Shown piece after piece: positions 46,201 to 57,914 of a DNA stretch of 64,000 bases. Below the pieces are notes generated by a model that saw only the letters and a program-made list of their open reading frames with translations, was not told the origin of the DNA and made no database searches. The stretch lies in assembly GCF_020085105.1 (NCBI RefSeq), contig NC_058045.1:11913833-11977832 (forward strand), written 5' to 3'. The first letter of the stretch is position 1. Every line of letters starts with the position of its first letter. Position numbers and translations under genes: made by a program. The stretch comes from Siniperca chuatsi (taxonomy: Eukaryota; Chordata; Actinopteri; Centrarchiformes; Sinipercidae).

Positions 46201-49200
46201 CAGTCTGGCTGGGATGGAGTCATGTAACATAGCCAGGTGTGTGTGCCAGTCTGAGGTCAAGGGTCACTCTAGCACTAATGACTACGACTGGCGATCCTCC
46301 CTTTAAAAACATTATGAAGTGGCTGATGTGCAGCTTGGTGCCTCTGGTAATTCCTCATTTCCTCAGATTTGTTTTTGCTGTGTCTCATTCATTATCCATG
46401 CTTTCTGCCCTTTTCATAATCCAAAATCAAATGTAGTGCTTCCACATGTGTGATTATTGATGCTGTTATTTAATGACTGTCAGGATCTCTGGCATTTATT
46501 TGTGATCTATGGTCTACGTATGTGAAGAGCTCATACTGAGAAACATGCACTATATTTACAGTTTGATTTGATTTCTCTGTGCCTGGGAAAAGACTGTCAT
46601 AAATTACAGGAATCTCATGGAGCGAGGCACTGTGAAGCTTTATAAATTCCCCACTGGGAGGAGGGACAAAGAGACAGTGGAGGAGGCTGTGCTCTGAAAG
46701 GGCGATCTGTATGCAACTTCGGTGGGAGACAGCATCCTCGACACATGGCACAAGCTCAGAGGCATTGCTCAGAATGTGGCTGGCATGTCATGTAAGGCGG
46801 TTCCCTCTGCTCTCTGTTAGCTTCAGCCTGCAAACCCTCCTCATTCAGCCACTCTTTAGATAAGGATTGCTAAAGGTATTTTAGGAGGAACTGCTTGGTG
46901 TTGCTAGTACAGAGTTTCCAGGGTTTATTTATTCCCAGCAGTCCTTTAGTGAGTGAGACTATCTTTAATTCAAACCAACAGCACTAATGATGTGCTGCCA
47001 ATATCTTCTGTGCATACACCAGGCTTGCACATCCTGGATGTCTCAATGAGATGGATCTGTCTGCCTCCCTTTGGTGCAGAACTGTGGGACTAATTGAATT
47101 ACACACCCCCCTCCTTAGCTTCTCAGTCCCATGGGAGTGCACAGCTAATCATTTGGAATCTCTGTTTTTTAGAAATGGGGAAGGGTGGTTGTATCAGTGG
47201 TTCTCCTATGAGCAGCCAGCTGTACAGAGTATGTCTTTTCCATAACATCTCCATAGCTACCATAGGATTAGATGTCATCACTCCAGAAGGCTCTTAACCT
47301 ATTGACCTCTTGAGGCTGTGGTGCCACCACAGCTGGTGCCCAGATGTACCCCACAAAGTTGCATTGCTTGCTAATGAAAGAAGAGTTCAATTTAGAAGGT
47401 TGACTGATGACTTTTCTCCAAAGCACAATGTTTAAATTTGATGAAGTATAACAATATACTGCATGTGACCTCACTCCACATGTTTGATAGACTTAATTAT
47501 GTAGGTGGAGTTAGGTAAAATGGTTTTATTTGGATTCTGAGTTTGTATATATTTTATTTTACATTTTGAGAATATTATAAACTGAAATATTGCTGGCAGA
47601 TAATTAGCATAATGGATCTTTCTCTGCTCTGTGGTGAAGGAGGGGTGTGCGCTAAAGCCCAACAACGGTAAATGTCAAACCTGCCAGAAATCCTAAGCTC
47701 ACAAATTATGACAAAGGATGTAGTGAAGATTCACATTGAACCCAATTAAACCCAGTTTATTTAAATGCACTGGCTGATGAAAAGCATCGTTACCAACATC
47801 CACAGTGCAATTTATAGCCAGTATTATGAAACTGATGTATCATGTATAGAGAGGAAAAATAACACATAAGAAATTAACACACTGAGTGCAGGGGAAATTA
47901 ATGCACTGAAATTGTAATTGATTTTTGTGTAATGCATACCTCATGATTATCACTGGGTGTCATACTTTACCTACCTTTTCTGTTTGCAGTAAATTGATCT
48001 TTTAATTGCTTCACTTTTAATCATGATATTCAGGTAATGAAAATCAGCAGAGAATCAGACTCTAATAGTATTTCATACAGCATGACTTTGATTGTTGATC
48101 GATTGATGAAATTGTTCCCCTTTCTTTGCCCTCTGTCAAATACTGGTTAAGCTGAGGTGAAACGTAGGACACTGGGTGTCATCAGCTTATATGAATCCCT
48201 CCATCTGTCTCTGTTGCTTTCGTCGTCGCCCTTTCATAAATCAGATTTACTGCTACATCCGTATTGCCCATGCTAATGAAGTAACAACCAGTGCAGAGAC
48301 ACAGCATTGATTTCATTTCCTGCCTCTCTGGCTGCTCCCTGGGTAGCTAGATGGAGATTACATGACAATATCATATAAAAGGAGACATTAAAGAATCTGT
48401 ATCCAACTGGAGTGCCATAGCTGTGTGCTCAGCCTCACAATTAGATGCAGAAGTTAAAGAGAGATCAGCAGAGATGTCAGTACCATGGGCTCCCTCTCTT
48501 TTCCTACAGATCTTTGGAGCGTAACTTTTTGTCTTGTTAACCCAAGCTGGATGTGGAGGTTGGCAGGTTCTTTTCTCTCCCACACATCTCTGCCAGTGAA
48601 TCGGATGATACTACCCCTGTCAGAGATCTGGGGAGAGGCAAAGATGAAATGGATGGCTTGTCCAGTTATTATAGAACCGAGGAGGGCACAATTCATTGCC
48701 TGCTGCATGCTTGCCTGCCTTCATGTTCACCCAGTGCCCACAGTCCGTCTGCCTGTCTTTCCTATCAGTGGAAGAATGACAAAACAAGGCTAGACAGAAT
48801 GCTGTTAATGAATGGTTTTGTGATTTCAAACAAATTTTTTTTTTTTTTTTTTTTACATTATTCTTAACTATTAAAAAAAGCATTTTGTTGGTAGTTCCTT
48901 ATCTCGTAAGGGCTGAAATATCAGCAGTAGCAACAGCAGTTTTCAATGTGATTTCCATAGAGTTCTAATTTTAGAACGACTCTGTATTGTCGACTATCAA
49001 TACATTGTATTGTCTGCAAGAAATATTGCAATGCACAATCTCACAAATATACGTTATCTGTTTTGTGGCTTAATCAGTTGAAATAACTTCTTCACCTTGT
49101 ATTTTCCCTCAATGTACTGTAATGTTAAAGTGTTGAGAACCAAACTCCCTGGATATAATTTTTGAAGTGCATCATTTGATATGCCTCGTCCCACATTTCT

Positions 49201-49505
49201 GTGGCACACTGCTGGCAGAACATTTGAAGGATCAACACCACAGTTCTGATTCATTCATCCAATCAAGTTTGGAGCAGATGCTTTGAAATGCCTTAAGTGT
49301 ATTTCTGTGATAAGGCACTGAAAACAGTTGGGGTATTTGAAAACTCTACACTCCGCTGCTAGCAAATGCCATCGTCTGTGAGTAATCACAGTGTGAGACG
49401 CCATTATTTCTGTCTTGCAATTATGTGCTGCTCAATTTGGGAATTGTACTGTGTTTACTTGTGTAGTTACAAGCTAACAGTTGACTCATTTGTTGTCTTA
49501 GAGGT
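43226..49505. other. noncoding stretch, no gene recognised
   Basis: AT-rich. A slightly GC-richer segment at about 46080-46250 has a possible acceptor (TTTCCTCAG, ending 46098) and donor (CCAG|GTGTGT, 46236/46237). Its frames contain stops or no known domain, so an untranslated exon is the most that could be proposed. A T20 run lies at 48835-48854. Confidence 0.45.
48835..48854. repeat. poly-T run (T20)
   Basis: A homopolymer of 20 T. It could be the poly-A tail of a minus-strand retroposed copy, but no recognisable element is attached to it. Confidence 0.9.
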
Positions 49506-49858
49506 GAGGTATGCGATTCTGGAGAAATCCAATACCATGATATAGAGCGAATAACGACACAGCAAGTAATGTAACTAGCTTTAGCTAGGTTGTGGGTTAG
49601 CAAACTGTCGCTACAGTTGCTGCTGGGATGCTAACAGCCAGAGAGGACAAGACGGTTTTCCCAGAGCCAGCACACCATCTCCAGACAGCGATACTCACAA
49701 CTCTCCTGCTACTATAGCTAACATCGCAACAACAGCATAGCAGAGAAGCACAGAGTTTTTTTCAGCGCACACACACAGAACGGACAGCTACCAAACCGTG
49801 AGGAGATATTTGCTGAATTTGACAAAAAGACGTGTATTGGATTAGAATCGTATACCCC
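49506..49858. mobile_element. MITE with GAGGTATGCGATTCT ends
   Basis: The left GAGGTATGCGATTCT and the inverse of the right end (GGGGTATACGATTCT) match at 13 of 15 bases. ATCCAATAC follows in both, displaced by five bases. The interior, with GCTAGC-type words, GCTGGGATGCTAACAGCCAG and CAGCGCACACACACAGAACG, is familiar from a common percomorph repeat. No reading frame. Target duplication not resolved. Confidence 0.7.
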
Positions 49859-51464
49859 ACCATTTAATAATTAATAATTTTACTGTAAGGCAATTGCATT
49901 TTACAAAGTGCGTTACCTTTTATTGTGATTTTCAATGGTTGAGAATCCAAAATGCTTACTTCTCGTTTGGTAATGTCCTCCATTTTGTGTCAGTGAAGAG
50001 AACAACAATAACCTAAAATAGTGCATGCAATAGATCCAAGTGACTGTGTACTTCCCCCAGCTGGAATACAAGGCATGGTCTGTTGCACTTGTGAATTTTG
50101 AATTCTGACAGATCATTACAGAGCAAATTAAATTCTTTCCCATGTTCGATTTTCAGATAGCAGATTGTCAGCCCTATTGCCCACTGTTTCTCTTTTTGTT
50201 CCTGCCACTCCTGAGCATATTTATGCCATTTAGTGAGCATAAAAGTTTGTAAAAATCATATTTTGGACAAAGGAGCCAGTTAAATCCATCCTGGAGCCTA
50301 GTTCATTCTATTAAATGCAAACTTTATTAATGCCCAAGGGGGTACAAACATAGGTACATGAAATGATAATGTCCAGATGTTCCTCAGAATTGATCAAGAG
50401 ACAAGCAGTTAGGCTTTTTAATGAGGACATTAACTAATATGAGGATAAATAGTATGTGTAGGATACGGAAGTTAATGTTAAACTCAGGTAGATAATCACC
50501 TCCTTGATGTCCTGGGTATGTAGAGTGTTTCTTTTGTTGTTGTGTTTGATGTCCTGGTTCTTTGTATTCACCTGATGTGGTCTTTACTTGGAATTCAAAC
50601 CCACACCCTCTCTGTGGCAGATGATTGCCATGTTCTGATCTGTGCTATCGCTACATTATTCAATTAATAGTAAATTGTCAAAAGCTGTCAATGAAAATAA
50701 CATGTATTCTGAATAGGCTGTTGATAACAATTTGTGTAGGTGTTGTGTTAAGTGTAGATAATGAAATGTTATTATTGTTACTCAAAAAGCAGAAATAATA
50801 AGAATTCAAGTTATTAGCTGGCTGAATGCCCCCACTTAACTAATTAGAAGTCTGTGTCAGCATTAATGAGTTGTGTGCTATGGTGGCAGAATTCATTTAG
50901 GTAATTAGTGAATCTCAGAAAGCATGACACTCCATGGCAAATTGCTGAGATACACACTAGCTGGGTCACTCATGACTAACTGCAATCAGCAAGACGCAGC
51001 CCTGAGAATGACCTCTGGTGTCCAGACTGTGACAATCAGCCACATGAAAATGTTAAATTTACCATTATGCTGATACATTGTGTTGTCATGCTGTATGAAA
51101 TGATATTATGAAGTGTAAAGTCTGTTTTGCGAGGTGGGAAAATCTGTTAAGCTGAGTGAGCAATTAACTTGCCATAGCTAGAAATCAGGAGCAGATGATG
51201 AGAGTATGCTATGAAAGAGACTTTTGTTGTCCTCAACATCAATGTCATAGTCAGTTATCTGTAGTATTTGGACTTTTGAATGAGGTGTTTGAACTGTACA
51301 AAAACATCTGAGACAGACGTTTTCTGTAAAGGTATGGGTTCTGAGTTAATGGAGAAAATGCATTTTGTCAAATACTGGATTTCATGCTGTATTGTCCCAA
51401 AGTATGTAAAAAGACTTAAGAGTCTATAGCCAAGCTAGTGGCTCTGTGAGGCTTTACTTTGGTA
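49859..51464. other. noncoding stretch, no gene recognised
   Basis: AT-rich. A word resembling a LINE tail (CAAACTTTATTAATGCCCAA, about 50317-50336) may be a diverged relative of the repeat at 33904, but the match is weak. Confidence 0.45.
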
Positions 51465-51735
51465 CAGCAGAGCTTTGAGCTAAATGTTAATGTCATCATG
51501 TTAACATTCTCACACTGACAATGCTAACATGCTGATGTTTAACAGGTATGCCGATTACCATGGTCACCATCTTAGCTTGGAGTATTTGCATGCTAACATT
51601 TGCTAATTAGCACTAAACACGAACAACCATGAATCCATCCAATAGTTGTTGAGATATTTCAGTCTGGACCAAAATGGTGGACGGACCGATGAGCAATGCC
51701 ATCCCTAGAGCCATGCTCCTTTCATGACTAAAAAC
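51465..51735 (+). repeat. high-copy teleost interspersed repeat
   Basis: GAGCTAAATGTTAATGTCAT, ACAATGCTAACATGCTGATG, CTAACATTTGCTAATTAGCA and ATCCATCCAATAGTTGTTGA, then GGACCAAAATGGTGGACGG and ATGCCATCCCTAGAGCCATG, occur in the order seen in a very common fish repeat. A middle segment of that repeat appears to be missing between ACTAAACAC and CATGAATCC, so this is an internally deleted copy. Its class was not settled. Confidence 0.75.
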
Positions 51736-54700
51736 AGACTAGAACATATTCTTTCGAAGTATATACTCTTTAATGTAAATTTCATCCTTCAAATTATATA
51801 TATATTTATATATTTATTTTTCTTTTGTATGCTACATTTTCTCTATAGCATGTACAGAGCCCGATAGTCAGATTGGTTCAAAATTGGTTCTCAGACAGAA
51901 GTGATAAGACTGTCTCTCCTACAATTCAATTTCTTTGGCTGAATAGCATTTGTCAGAGAAAGCTAACTAACGACATGAGGCTTCAAGTAATTCTGCAAAG
52001 CTGCAGTGTCTTACAAATGAGCCTTTTCTCCTGTGGACAAGACATGATAAAGGAAACTGAGATTAGCATAACAACTGTGGCAGGTAGATGTTTTATTTTT
52101 GTGTTCTTACAGTGAGGTTTATCTCCAACAGAAAGAATTATAACTACAGATCTTAGAGTTGCAAGCCAGTTATATATTCAATATAGATGCAATTTTGATA
52201 ATGTGGTATAAGTGGATATTATGATGCACTGTAATTTGACTGTAAATAAGCCATTAATGGTTCTTTGTTACCCACTGTAGTTGAGTTCTCAGAGGTAGAA
52301 TGTCTCTTTCTGCAACACATCACTGCTTTGTGGAGTCTGCACTGTGCACCAGGGATCCTAATCATTCCCTCAGGATATATGTCCTTTACCGATCACTGAG
52401 TGGACTAACTAACCTCACTCACAACTTCACTAACCTCGAGATTTCACATGCTTGCTCCGGGCTCAAATTTGTGTTACAGTATATACATTAGGCACACCTA
52501 CATACAAACCCTAAATGGATAGCGTTTTGTGCCACTTTGGGAAATCCTGTTCCTCATTTGGAGGACAAAGGAGAATAAACCTTACCAATCACCATAGTGA
52601 GTGGTGTAATTCAAGGGATGCAGCGTACACAGACACTGAGGAGAGATTTGTAGATTCAGCAAGTTCTCTTTTTGCTTGTTAGCATCAATCAAACCCCATC
52701 TTCCTCTGATAACCCCTTCAGGAAGTACTATATGTATCTTAATATAGCCCATACCAAGACTGACTGCGCTCTTGTCTGAATTATTGCAGTTCCATGGATC
52801 AGCACAGTGTAAGCCATAAAATTGTACTTTCTTCAAGGACAGCATACGCTTTCAGTTTCTGTCGATTTGAGAACAGAACTGTTTTTACATTCGCCTTGTC
52901 CTACACCAAATGGTCTGTCTTTGACAGGCAGGGTAACAGACTTAATTACAGTCAGATTGTAGGGAAGAAAATAACTGCCCCTGTAAAGAATAGTTTGGTC
53001 ACTAAACAGCTTGCCCAGGTTCTCAGAGGGTTGTTGATGCTGTTTATTTGTTGATCTGAACAAATTGGGTAAAATCCTTGCTACTAGGGTTACTTAGTAC
53101 TTATGGTGAAAAATCTATATGCCATAAAATGTGAGCAAGAATATTCTGAAAGTTATGTAGGTGATTGTAGAGAACCTCCAACACTTTTCTTGGTATAGCA
53201 TGTTCATGTGTTTTTGCTGAAGCATTGCAATTAAATATGTACACTTTCAATTCAGTTTTCTCTGAACTACTGCATCAATATTAAATTGGCTACAGGCTCC
53301 TTGGACATTAATTATACAAATGCAATAATAAACTCGAAATTTGAAACAATTTAGTCTGTAAGAAATCACAATGTTTTTTTTTTCAAATATAAAATCTAGT
53401 TTTAAAGCAAAAGATGAATTTCTCAGCGTCAGTTGTTTTCAGCAAATGCATGAATAAGCCATTTATCCAGTTGCATCGCTTAATACATCTAAACTTTGCA
53501 TACTTTACCAAATTTTCATACCATAGTGTTCATGGAATGTTTTTATTTTCCTGTTCCTTTAGTGCTGTTCTGTGCACCCTGATGTGACCTGGCTATCATA
53601 AGATTTAGTTGCCTGCAACTAGAGAGATTCTAGTTGTGTATTTCTGTGTATTTGTGTATTTCTACACTGGTGTTCAGTCAACATATGCAATTGTGAATAA
53701 ACTATGTTGAGTCTATTAATCATAATTTAGAGCTATACCTGGCAGCAAGATGCAGATATATTACAACAACCTTACACATTGCGTCTGGAAGAGTTACTCA
53801 AGCTAACATGCACCCTCTTGATACTCTCTAACAGGTGCAACAGCCTGGCAGGATGTGCATGGATGTAGCAAATTTGTCAAACCTCTGTGTCCCCATGCCT
53901 GGCGCTGGTGTTAACCAGATAAGGAAGATAATGTATTTTTTACAGACAGTGATGTACAAAAAGTTCCATCCATGTGGAAATACTAGATGCACAGTGTTTT
54001 TAAACCATTTATCTGTATCCTCCATGTGTGCTAGTAACGTTTTCCTCTGTGGATGTTCACTTATCTCCTAAGAACATGAGGGGTTGGGTACATCTTGGTG
54101 TCTTTGTTGTTGAGGTTTGTCAGATTGCTTTAAATGCCAACCAACTATTCATGGACCAACGGACAGCGTTGCACAGCCAAAATCATTGCTTTCCAGTTTA
54201 TATGACTCTGATGATTCAATAATATATCCTTAACATTTATTAGTATGCAGACACAGAGTCAGAATCTGTTTATAATAGTGAGTAAAGGTGGACACACCTT
54301 GATTTAAGCATTTCTCGCCTGTTTGCGGGAGGCACAGTATGAATTGAATTGGCTATGGGGTGTGTAGTGCTTAAATCAAGGTCTGATGGTCAAAAGTATT
54401 TATTTAAAGAGAAGTGATAAGTAACTGTGGGCTTCTTTATGCATAAATCTCACCTAGGCACATACATTTATTTTTTTGGCTGGCATCATTTCATTGGCAT
54501 TTTGACAACTTTTCTCTGAGCTACCCCTTAAATCTGCTTCACCTTCGACCAAATTGCAATTTCCTGTTCTCAACCATTACCCTAACGATTTCTATGCTCA
54601 ATGAGCCATCTATCTATGCTAGGTTTGAGCCTGATGGTGCGCCTTGCATTCAGCTGCCAGTCAGAGTATAGTGAGTGAGTGCAGTGTGTTTGTCTGCATC

Positions 54701-57542
54701 CACATTAGATGTTGTGCATACAACAGTCTCTAAGCTCATTACAGTAATCAGGTTAAAAAGAGGGGAACTGGGGAGCATTTGGCCTGCAGTATGTTTCCTC
54801 TGGACTTCTCCAGTGAGATGGAGAACCTCTCACAAAGGGTCCGGCTGAGCTACTGGGACGCTGCCCTGCAGACGCCTGCTCCTAATGATCAGCTCCCGCT
54901 GCTTCTGTTTGTATGAAACCCACACTGGGGTATTCAACTGCACCCATGCTGTCATAATGACCAGCTTGTAATTGTAAAGCCCTTCTGATATACAGCCATT
55001 CTTTTCTAAGTTTCTGATCCATTTATTGTGGTTCACACTAACACATTTAGTAAATAGAAAATCCTGCAATTCCACAATTCACTGCGTTTTTGCACAGAAC
55101 AATGAAGCACAGATCAAAAACAGATGAATCTTATGTTTGTCTTCACAAATGTTCAAAAGTAGCACAGTGAAACTGCATAGAATCGTGACTGTATTTACAA
55201 ATGTAGCATGACTGTGTATGGGAGAGTTCTTTGTTTTGTCGCTTTTGTTGATTTCAGTTTTGTAGCTTGTATTTTGCTGAGTCACAAAAGCTGTGATTCA
55301 GCAGTAATAATAGTGTCAGCCTTGCATAATGCCCCTCCTGTTTGTGCCTTGGTTTTATTTTGTGTTTTCTGTTGTAAAATATCTACTGAAATCCTTGAAT
55401 ACTTAGGGCTGAGTTTTTTTTTAATCTAGCCTCATGAGAAACTACAGAGCAAGTTCAGTTAAAGTGATTCAGACATACTTCAGTTGATCTGTAGCAGTGA
55501 CAGTTGTTTCTTTAAACACTGACTGTGTGTAGCCATTGAAGAAACTTCAGTGACCATCTTAAGAACCACTAATGAAAGTCAGAGCCTTTTATCATTCATT
55601 GGTTTCTTTTGCAAACTGCACTGCTTAGAAAAGGCCCTTTTTTCCTTTGGAGCTGACAGAAGCCACCTGACCTGGGAATTGCCCAAAACCAGGGTTGCTA
55701 TGGTAACCAGCAGATGTGGAGCATGAAATAGTGAGCCTGTGAGTCGTTAACTAAGCATGGCAGCATCCCTTACATGCTCTACTCTGTATGTGGCGCCTCT
55801 ATCTCAGTATAGGTCCAGCTGCAAGATGTGTCCAGAGGTGTATCACTGTGTTTCCCATCCATCCCCTCAGCTTGAGCTGGAACTGTGCGCAAAAAGTATT
55901 TGAAGTATTCAGCATGGTTCTCGTCAGTTGACCCTGTTGCACAATATGCTAAGGATATGCATGCTGAGTGTGCGTGGGTGGTTAGTTGATCAGATGTTTA
56001 TGAGGCTGATTTAAGCAAGAGATGTTTGTCTCTAGAAATCACATGGACATTTAGGGGTGGAAATCCAGTGAGAGGGTTGGAAAACTAGTATAAGAAATAA
56101 TTTGATCGCGGAAGACTTCTACAATATATATCTAATGTCTCCCTGTGTTGAAGATTTCATTGGTTATCACTGTATTGTATGTTTCACATGTCCTAAACAG
56201 ATTCCAGGGGTGGAAAGTAATTGATTACAAGAGCTGTTGTTAGTGTAATTGTGTAATTATGTAATTTATTCATGTATTTTTCTGAGTATATTCAGAAACC
56301 AGGAATTTTACGTTGAATTAAGTAAATATTCAACAAGACATTTCCCTCAACTACTTTTGGAAAGACAAGTATATCAGAGTAGTCTACACTTCTACTCTTA
56401 CGGCAAAATCAGGATATACATATGTTTGCTTTGAACGTTTTCTCCTCACAATATTTGAGAAGGCTTTCTTATAAGGAAAAGATGGTCACCACTTTGGAGA
56501 GCATCACAGTCATGTTTTTGCTGTTACTATTAATGTTTTTTATTGAATTTAAAAAGCTGAAATTTTTCTCAAAAGGATATGCCTATCTAAATAAGCATGT
56601 AAAAACATTAATAATGCATTTATTTTATATAGCACCTCTCCTCACCTGGGGATTGTAGCAGTAGAATATACCAGTAAAACTATCTTGTTAAAAAGATGTA
56701 TGTCTTTGAAACATTCCTCAGAAAAGACTTCCAATTTGTCGGCAGGCCTCCAGCGCACAACCTCCGCTTGAAGAACTTTCTGAAGTGTACAGTATTTGTC
56801 TGAGGGAAAGTTGTTGTATACGCCTTCTCCAGCCAATTTAAACATTTGATTCTCCAGTGCTTTTAGTCCTTACTGAGAGAAAAACAAAGTTGCAAGGAGT
56901 CGCACAATGATACTGCGCTTGGAATGTACTCCCAAGTTAACTGCATAATGGGGTTTTTCGTTTGCCTTGACCTTGCACAGTTTTCTTTCAACTTGTATTG
57001 TTTGCTCTAGCTGTTGACCAATCATTCATCATGTTGGGAGGGAACACACTCTAGAAAGCTGTTTGGTTAATTGAGTGTAGAGAAATGGTTCTTGCTCAAG
57101 TGCTTTCTCTGTACATTCTGTGTCTGCCTACACGCACATCTTCTTCACTATACTGTGGGGATCAATGCACCAATATCACAGTTTCTCACAGTGCAGCTCT
57201 CCACACAAAATGTTACATTATGTTTCTCAGCAGAACCTTCAACAAAGCAGCGAAGCTGAAGTGACACTTTCACATAAAGGTATTTTCATTTTTCAGACAC
57301 ACTCTATCATAGTAAATCAAAGTCAACTCCCTCAATCTCTTTTTCTGCCGAACATTTCCATGTACTTGTGACAGGATAGCTGAGAGGCCTGCTGGATGAA
57401 GCTGGGATTGTATAGTCGTGTACACAGATAAAGCAGCCCTTAACATTGTTAAAGCTCTCTCTACGACCTTGTCTGCTTGACATTTAAAAGCTGACTTTAG
57501 CTGAAATCCTTAAATCACTGCCAGAGTGTACCCTACATCCAG
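51736..57542. other. noncoding stretch, no gene recognised
   Basis: AT-rich, with a stem-loop at 54297-54381 and a relic at about 56209-56260 (CAGGGGTGGAAAGTAATTGA) resembling the end of a fish repeat that begins GGGGTGGAAAGTAAC. No convincing exon. Confidence 0.5.
54297..54381. repeat. 14-bp perfect inverted repeat with 57-base spacer
   Basis: CCTTGATTTAAGCA (54297-54310) and TGCTTAAATCAAGG (54368-54381) are exact inverses. ACACACC and GGGGTGTG words nearby do not extend the pairing exactly. It could be a minimal MITE or a structural element. Confidence 0.75.
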
Positions 57543-57914
57543 ATGACCCTGGAAGCAGTCGCAGCCGTGGACCTGAGGGCAGAGTGGATGTGGCTACTGC
57601 TGGTGTACAGCCTTATATGTCCAGGAAAAGGTGGGCACAGCAGCAGCCATGGCAACTGTGGGCAGAGTTGCTGATCTGGAAACAATGGGCCAACAACATG
57701 GCCTCTGCCTGAACCTTCTCTCATGCAACAACATGGTTTCATTCACCATCAAGGAGGATTTTATTGTTACAGACACTTTGATATGGTTATCGATTACCAT
57801 GTTGGTAAGTGCTGCCTTTTCTACTGCTCCACTAAGCTTACTGTAAGTACAGATAATAACACAAGACATTGTGCAGGAGAAACTAATAGGAACTGCACTT
57901 CACGATTAAACTGA
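57543..57914 (+). pseudogene. unidentified signal-peptide-like reading frame with one internal TGA
   Basis: From ATG 57543 the frame is open to 57914 except for a TGA at 57672-57674. Residues 15-28 (EWMWLLLVYSLICP) look like a signal-peptide core. Downstream there is a Cys- and His-containing stretch (GHSSSHGNCGQSC, then GGFYCYRHFDMVIDYHV after the stop). A consensus splice donor, GTTG|GTAAGT, lies at 57804/57805 and an acceptor-like CCCTACATCCAG ends just before the ATG, so 57543-57804 could be an exon. The sequence is more GC-rich than its surroundings. I do not recognise the family. It may be a decayed exon, a coding exon read in another frame, or chance; a TGA recoding event is not supported by anything seen. 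Confidence 0.25.

Noticed and set aside
57672..57674. Selenocysteine (TGA) recoding in the frame at 57543
   Set aside because: No selenoprotein family match and no SECIS-like element was identified; decay or chance is simpler.
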